This document shows positions 59,461 through 64,000 of a stretch of 64,000 nt of DNA, piece after piece. The notes under the pieces were generated by a model. The model was given only the letters and a program-made list of their open reading frames with translations. It did no database searches and was not told the origin of the DNA. The stretch spans positions 248,001 through 312,000 of the forward strand of contig NZ_NOXU01000032.1 in NCBI RefSeq assembly GCF_002251795.1, given 5' to 3'. The DNA is from Niveispirillum lacus. Its GTDB lineage: Bacteria; Pseudomonadota; Alphaproteobacteria; Azospirillales; Azospirillaceae. Every line of letters begins with the position of its first letter. The stretch's first letter is position 1. Position numbers and translations under genes: made by a program.

Positions 59461-61152
59461 ATGCGCTGTTTGCCCTACCTGTGCCTGCTGCTGTTGGCCC
59501 CGATCTGCCGGGCCGATACGCCGCCGACCGATCAGCCCACCGCCTTTCTGACCACCATCGGATCGGGTTGGACGGCAATGGAAATGCCCGCCGATGGGGT
59601 GCCTGCGACCAGTTTCGGTGTTCGCCCCGTCCGGGCCCTGCTGACCACCCTTCGCCAGGGCGAGGACGGTCTGGTTGCCGACTTTGCCTTGGAAATGCTG
59701 GCCCAGCAGCGGCACATGCCTTCGCTGGTCCTGGACAGCCGTGGCCATGGCGACAGTATCACTGGCCGGCTGGACAGCCTTTTATTAGGTGGCCAAATCG
59801 GCAAGGTAGAACTGTCCGCTGGTATTGGCCAGGATTGGCGCGGGCACCTGCGGCCCGTCTTGAATGTCCGTGCTCCGTTCCGGCTGCCTCTGTTGCGTGA
59901 TGTTTGGATATCCGGTGGCATGGGGGGGCCCGATGGGCCGCTGCTGGAAGCAGGATGGGCGGTTCGGGGGTCTGGGTCTTTTGCGACCCTGGGCTGGCGC
60001 CGCGACCGGGGTCTGATCGGCCGGGCCGGCATCCAGTTTGACGGTAAGGCCCTGGCGGAGCCTTGGTTTCGCCGGTCACGACGGCCTGATGGCGGGCGCT
60101 TCACCGATATCGGACTCGACCAGTCACCTGGTATGGCCTTGCGGGCCGCCTTGCTGGAGACCGGCTCACCACCGCCGGCCCGGATCACGGTGTCGAGCCA
60201 TCGGTTGGGCCTGCCCGGTGTGGCAGCCAGTGTCGCCGGCAGCGACCTTGATGCCCTGAGCCGCCACCGGATCAGCCCGGCCGAAATCCGCCGCAACAGT
60301 CAGTTCCAGCGGGCCCCGACACCCGAGAGCCTGTCCCACCGGTGGGAAATGCAGGCGGATGTCTTTAACGAGTTCGAACCCGGGCCACGTGGCTCCCCCT
60401 GGTCCAGCCGCACATCTGTCGGGGGCCGATTGCATCTGTTGCCCTTTGTCGGCGTGATCTTAACAGCCGAAGGACGGATAGCCATGGCCAGCAATATCGG
60501 CTGGCCCCGGCGGGAACCACCATCGGCGGGGCGCGACGATGCCGCCCTTTATCTGTACCGCCGATACAGCCTGGATCGGGTGCAGGTAACCTTTGTCCGC
60601 GCCCTGTCCCCGTCTGTAGACCTGCTGGTGGAGACCGGACATCTGGACCCGATGTATGGCGGCGGCGGAGTTGAGCTTCGCTACCAGCCCTGGCGTGCGC
60701 GCTGGTCGGTCGGGACGGTCCTCCACCAGGTGTGGAAACGTCCACCGCGGGTGCAGACGCTCTATCGTGGGACCGGCCAACTGACCGGATTTCTCACCGG
60801 TGAGTGGGAAGGGCAGGATGGCGGCACCCGCAGCAACCTCTCCTTGGGACGTTATCTGGCCGGCGACTGGGGCGCGACCTATGCTTTGTCGCGGCAGTTC
60901 GGAACCGGCGTCACTTGGGCGATCGACGCCACCGTCACAACCGGCAGCAGCCGGATCGGCTTGACCTTAACCCTGCCCCTGATCGGTTTTGGCCAACATG
61001 TGGACACCGTGGCGCGCGTCCGGGTACGCCCGATGGCGCGGGAAAATGCCGAAAGGCTGGATCGCACGCTGACCCTTTCCGACCTGCGGTTTGCCGCCGG
61101 ATATGGCCGTGTCGTCCGGGACTGGGACCATGGCATGGGGCGGGTACGGTAG
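59461..61152 (+). CDS. YjbH-like outer-membrane beta-barrel protein
   Basis: A 563-residue exported protein. ATG 59461 begins a signal peptide (MRCLPYLCLLLLAPICRA); a GTG at 59431 in frame lies inside the preceding terminator tail. The body is a succession of amphipathic beta-strands with many Arg, Gly and aromatic residues. It contains stretches typical of YjbH/DUF940 exopolysaccharide proteins: MQADVFNEFEPGPRGSPWSSRTSVGGRLHLLP, LYLYRRYSLDRVQVTFVRALSPSVDLLVETGHLDPMYGGGG and SLGRYLAGDWGATYALSRQF. YjbH proteins take part in export of a surface polysaccharide. The usual partners YjbEFG are not adjacent. Confidence 0.7.
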   Translation: MRCLPYLCLLLLAPICRADTPPTDQPTAFLTTIGSGWTAMEMPADGVPATSFGVRPVRALLTTLRQGEDGLVADFALEMLAQQRHMPSLVLDSRGHGDSITGRLDSLLLGGQIGKVELSAGIGQDWRGHLRPVLNVRAPFRLPLLRDVWISGGMGGPDGPLLEAGWAVRGSGSFATLGWRRDRGLIGRAGIQFDGKALAEPWFRRSRRPDGGRFTDIGLDQSPGMALRAALLETGSPPPARITVSSHRLGLPGVAASVAGSDLDALSRHRISPAEIRRNSQFQRAPTPESLSHRWEMQADVFNEFEPGPRGSPWSSRTSVGGRLHLLPFVGVILTAEGRIAMASNIGWPRREPPSAGRDDAALYLYRRYSLDRVQVTFVRALSPSVDLLVETGHLDPMYGGGGVELRYQPWRARWSVGTVLHQVWKRPPRVQTLYRGTGQLTGFLTGEWEGQDGGTRSNLSLGRYLAGDWGATYALSRQFGTGVTWAIDATVTTGSSRIGLTLTLPLIGFGQHVDTVARVRVRPMARENAERLDRTLTLSDLRFAAGYGRVVRDWDHGMGRVR

Positions 61153-61160
61153 GGCTGGCA

Positions 61161-62585
61161 TCACGCGGCCTTACGGTAAATCAGGCCTTCATGGTGGGGA
61201 CCGGACAGGATCGGCAGGGTGATAACCGCATCCAACCCGCCCCCTGGACGGTTATGCAGGCGGATATCCCCGCCATGTCCATGCACCACGGACCGCGCGA
61301 TGGAAAGGCCCAACCCAACACCTCCGGTACGGCGATTGCGCGACGATTCCAAGCGCACAAACGGCTCGAATACCCGCTCCAAATCGTTTTCCGGAATCCC
61401 CGGCCCGTCATCAGCGACCAGTATAACTGCTTCCGTTCCATCAGTACGGATGGAAACCCGCGCGGTGCCTCCATAGGCCAGGGCATTTTCGATCAGGTTA
61501 CGAATGGCCCGGCGCATTGATCCTGTGCGGCAGATCAGAGGCAGCCGGTCAGCGGCACTGAAGCTCACAGGATGGCCAGTATCCGCAAAATCGTCACAGA
61601 CACTTTCCACAAGCGTGGAGAGGTCGGCACGCACGGCTTCCTCCCCCAACTCGTCGCGGGTAAAAGACAAGGTGGCCTCTACCGTGGCCCGCAACTCGTC
61701 CAGTGTCTCCAGCATGCGGGTCTTTGTCTCCCCCTCATCCAGCAACTCCACACGCAGGCGCAGATTGGTGATGGGGGTGCGCAGATCATGGGAGATGGCC
61801 GCCAGGATGCGAGTCCGGTCATCCACGAACCGACGGATGCGGGCACCCATGGCGTTAAAGGCGTGGGCCGCACGGCGCACCTCTTCGGGCCCACGTTCAG
61901 CCTCCAGTGTCGGGACCGCTTCCCCGCGACCCAACCGATCGGCCCGGTCGGCCAGATCCCGCAATGGGCGCGACAATCGGCGGGAGATGTAGAAACTGGC
62001 CAGGGCCACCATCAGGATGGAAGTCAGCATCGTCCAGGTCGATGTGCTGCTCCACACCGTCGGCTGTATGGTGCGGCGGTTCACGGCATTGAGCCACTGA
62101 CCATCCGGCAGCCGCACCGAAAACTTCATCCCCATTTCCACCGGTTCAATCGCGGCCCAAGGGTTGTGGAACCAGGAAGGTTCAGCATTCTCGGCCTTGT
62201 TCCACATCTTGAACAAAACGGCACTGCGCGGCAGGTCCAGCAGGTCCATCAGTCGGTCACGGGCTGCAATTGCCTGCGGATCGGTCAGCACCAAATCAGG
62301 GGAAAGCAGGGGTTTGTCATCAACGGAATAGCGGGTTTCGCGCGCCCGGATGCCACTTAATGTCTTCTGGCGCAGTTCTCGGGGCAGGATGCCCATGATG
62401 CGGCTGGTATTGGCAATGCGGGGCAGCATCTCCTCCACATGCGTGCGGCGCACCGTGGCAGCTTTGTCATCCAGCGATGCTGTCCAACTGCCCAGCTTGG
62501 CCACCAGCATGGCGCCAATCAACAGCGCCACCATGTGGGTAAACAGGCTGCGCGGCTGCCGCAGCAAAGCCGTCAGCCCTTTCAT
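61161..62585 (-). CDS. sensor histidine kinase (EnvZ-type)
   Basis: A 474-residue kinase with a membrane segment at about 16-34, a periplasmic region to about 180 and a second segment at about 181-203. A HAMP domain (SRRLSRPLRDLADRADRLGRGEAVP) leads to the H-box AAISHDLRTPITNLR with His266, and an ATPase domain with NLIENAL, DDGPGIP, FEPF and GGVGLGLSI. It autophosphorylates and passes phosphate to the response regulator whose gene overlaps by four bases upstream. The periplasmic domain is unusual enough that the signal cannot be predicted. It ends 8 bp from the convergent YjbH-like gene. Confidence 0.92.
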   Translation of the reverse strand: MKGLTALLRQPRSLFTHMVALLIGAMLVAKLGSWTASLDDKAATVRRTHVEEMLPRIANTSRIMGILPRELRQKTLSGIRARETRYSVDDKPLLSPDLVLTDPQAIAARDRLMDLLDLPRSAVLFKMWNKAENAEPSWFHNPWAAIEPVEMGMKFSVRLPDGQWLNAVNRRTIQPTVWSSTSTWTMLTSILMVALASFYISRRLSRPLRDLADRADRLGRGEAVPTLEAERGPEEVRRAAHAFNAMGARIRRFVDDRTRILAAISHDLRTPITNLRLRVELLDEGETKTRMLETLDELRATVEATLSFTRDELGEEAVRADLSTLVESVCDDFADTGHPVSFSAADRLPLICRTGSMRRAIRNLIENALAYGGTARVSIRTDGTEAVILVADDGPGIPENDLERVFEPFVRLESSRNRRTGGVGLGLSIARSVVHGHGGDIRLHNRPGGGLDAVITLPILSGPHHEGLIYRKAA

Positions 62586-63313
62586 GCCGCCTTGACCTCA
62601 GTCGCCAAGCAGTAGCCGCCACCCCAGACTGTCTTGATCAAAGTAGGATTGCGAGGATCGGGCTCGATCTTGCGGCGCAGGCGGCTGACCTGGTTGTCGA
62701 TGGATCGGTCGAAAACATCGGCCTCCCGCCCCTTGGTCAGGTCCAGCAGTTGTTCGCGGGTCAGGACCATGTTGGGATGGCGCACAAAGGCTTCCAGCAA
62801 CGAGAATTCGGCGGTGGACAGCGACACAACGACCCCGTCCGCGCCCAACAATTCACGCCGGTTCAGGTCCAGCAGCCAGCCATCGAACGTCAGACGGCTT
62901 TCATCGGCCTTTCGGCGTATCCCTGTCACGGGCAGGCTGTGGCTACGGCGGAGGACCGCGCGGATACGGGCCAGCAATTCCCGTGGTTCAAACGGTTTGG
63001 TGACGTAATCATCAGCCCCCATCTCCAGCCCGACGATGCGATCGGTGGCCTCACCAATCGCGGTGAGGAAGATGACAGGCGTATCCATGCTCTCACGGAT
63101 ATGGCGGAACAGGCTGAGCCCATCCTCACCGGGCATCATGACGTCCAGGACAATCAGATCAGCGGCGCAGGCGCGCAGCCGCCGCCGCGCCACCGCCGCA
63201 TCCTCTGCCGCTGTCACCCGCATCCCATGTTTTTCCAGGAAGCGGGTCAGGGTTTCGCGGATATCGCGGTGGTCATCGACCAGAAGGATATGGGGGTTCT
63301 CGGTAGCCTGCAT
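62582..63313 (-). CDS. OmpR-family response regulator
   Basis: A 243-residue regulator. The receiver domain has phospho-acceptor Asp57 (LIVLDVMMPGEDG), acidic pair in LLVDDHRD and the conserved Lys in GADDYVTKPFEPRELLARI. The C-terminal winged helix is of OmpR/PhoB type (RELLGADGVVVSLSTAEFSLLEAFVRHPNMVLTREQLLDLTKG, DRSIDNQVSRLRRKIEPDPRNPTLIKTVWGGGYCL). It is co-transcribed with the kinase gene through an ATGA overlap. It reads divergently from the YbaK gene across a 170-bp gap. Confidence 0.93.
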   Translation of the reverse strand: MQATENPHILLVDDHRDIRETLTRFLEKHGMRVTAAEDAAVARRRLRACAADLIVLDVMMPGEDGLSLFRHIRESMDTPVIFLTAIGEATDRIVGLEMGADDYVTKPFEPRELLARIRAVLRRSHSLPVTGIRRKADESRLTFDGWLLDLNRRELLGADGVVVSLSTAEFSLLEAFVRHPNMVLTREQLLDLTKGREADVFDRSIDNQVSRLRRKIEPDPRNPTLIKTVWGGGYCLATEVKAA

Positions 63314-63483
63314 CGGTACTTGATCAAATGATTTGCCTGCCCCTCAACATGGCATGCGTTGATAGTCACGGGAAGGCGTGACTGCGTCTCAAATTGTATC
63401 GGTTTGTGGCACCTTGCAGTCTTGACCTTGTGGTGTCGCGCGCAAAAAATGCCGCGTCGACCTCACACCGGAAATTGTCGCCC

Positions 63484-63969
63484 ATGTCCGCAAAGGCAAC
63501 ACCCGCCATCAACGCCCTGAAAAAGGCCGGTGTTGCGTATCGGCTGCTGGAATATGAATACGATCCCGACGCAGATGCGATCGGTATGGCTGCCGCAGCC
63601 GCCTTGGGTGTCGATCCGGCATTGTTGTTCAAAACACTGGTGGCCGATGTCGAGGGGGTTGGATTGGTCTGTACCGTCATCCCGTCTCCTGCCCGGCTTG
63701 ACCTGAAAGCTCTGGCCGTTGCGGCGGGCGGAAAGAGGGCGGCCCTGGCCGACCCGAAGGTGGCCGAAAGGGTCTCGGGCTACGTCATCGGCGGTATCAG
63801 CCCGCTTGGCATGCGCAAACGCCTGCCAACGCTGATTGATGCCAGTGCCGCCGACCTGATCGAAATGATCATGAACGGCGGACGGCGAGGCCTTCAGATC
63901 GCGGCCGCACCCGCCGATGTGCTACGCGCAACAGACGGGACGCTGGCGCCGATCACTGTTCTCAACTAG
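63484..63969 (+). CDS. ybaK: aminoacyl-tRNA deacylase YbaK/EbsC family
   Basis: A 161-residue protein of the YbaK branch. It contains AINALKKAGVAYRLLEYEYDPDA, the catalytic-lysine region LLFKTLVADVEG, and the conserved GGISPLGMRKRLPTLID loop. YbaK proteins hydrolyse Cys-tRNA(Pro) made by mistake by prolyl-tRNA synthetase. The start MSAKATPAIN at 63484 matches the family N-terminus; an upstream in-frame extension to 63394 is not similar. The ribosome site is weak. Confidence 0.9.
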   Translation: MSAKATPAINALKKAGVAYRLLEYEYDPDADAIGMAAAAALGVDPALLFKTLVADVEGVGLVCTVIPSPARLDLKALAVAAGGKRAALADPKVAERVSGYVIGGISPLGMRKRLPTLIDASAADLIEMIMNGGRRGLQIAAAPADVLRATDGTLAPITVLN

Positions 63970-63995
63970 CAACAGCTTGATAAAGAACGGAGATC

Positions 63996-64000
63996 ATGGC
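63996..64000 (+). CDS. possible start of a further gene (partial)
   Basis: An ATG at 63996 follows AACGGAGATC, a plausible ribosome-binding site, and the window ends two bases later. Nothing can be said about the product. Confidence 0.3.

Overview
The window looks like a chromosomal segment of a GC-rich alphaproteobacterium that lives on plant polysaccharides. The evidence is a TonB-dependent receptor and many exported glycoside hydrolases, LacI-type regulation with AGCGCT-core operators, a GluP/glucokinase module, an alphaproteobacterial style of xanthine dehydrogenase (xdhABC) and valine catabolism, and palindromic intergenic repeats. A member of the Azospirillaceae (Niveispirillum-like) would fit, but this is inferred from gene style only. 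No rRNA, tRNA, transposase, prophage or CRISPR array was seen.

Region 1 (1-16.9 kb) is a glycan utilisation locus whose enzyme set matches xyloglucan side-chain removal. A minus-strand series carries GH3 beta-glucosidase, a TonB-dependent receptor, a flavin-dependent (tryptophan-type) halogenase, GH35 beta-galactosidase, a GH31 alpha-xylosidase-like lipoprotein and an SGNH esterase. Divergent from it are GH29 alpha-fucosidase and GH97 alpha-galactosidase. The divergent promoter holds a perfect 14-bp palindrome, and close copies occur at 28.9 kb. Strong terminators inside the series suggest several transcription units rather than one. The 5' neighbour is the tail of a GntR/FCD regulator.

Region 2 (17-25 kb) has an MFS exporter, a probable three-stem small RNA between convergent genes, a Wzy-like polymerase, and a compact cassette of two XRE-type regulators, an unknown single-TM protein and a secreted CAP-domain protein with C-terminal 43-residue repeats. 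A membrane GGDEF-like protein with a degenerate active site follows.

Region 3 (25-34 kb) is a second sugar region: GH15 glucoamylase, a secreted protein made of a duplicated beta-rich domain under paired operators, a GPH-family sugar symporter and, divergently, gluP-lacI-glk. It should import and phosphorylate the sugars released by Region 1 and by the glucoamylase.

Region 4 (34-50 kb) contains a DUF3667 membrane protein, an RND pump with its adaptor, an M20 hydrolase with altered metal ligands, a carbamoyl-amino-acid/allantoate amidohydrolase, divergent xdhABC, a small secreted protein and a secreted GH51 arabinofuranosidase.

Region 5 (50-64 kb) has a thiolase, the valine-type operon mmsA-acd-ech, an XRE regulator with a class III aminotransferase and a PuuA-like ligase, a YjbH-like outer-membrane protein, an OmpR/EnvZ-type two-component pair and a YbaK deacylase.
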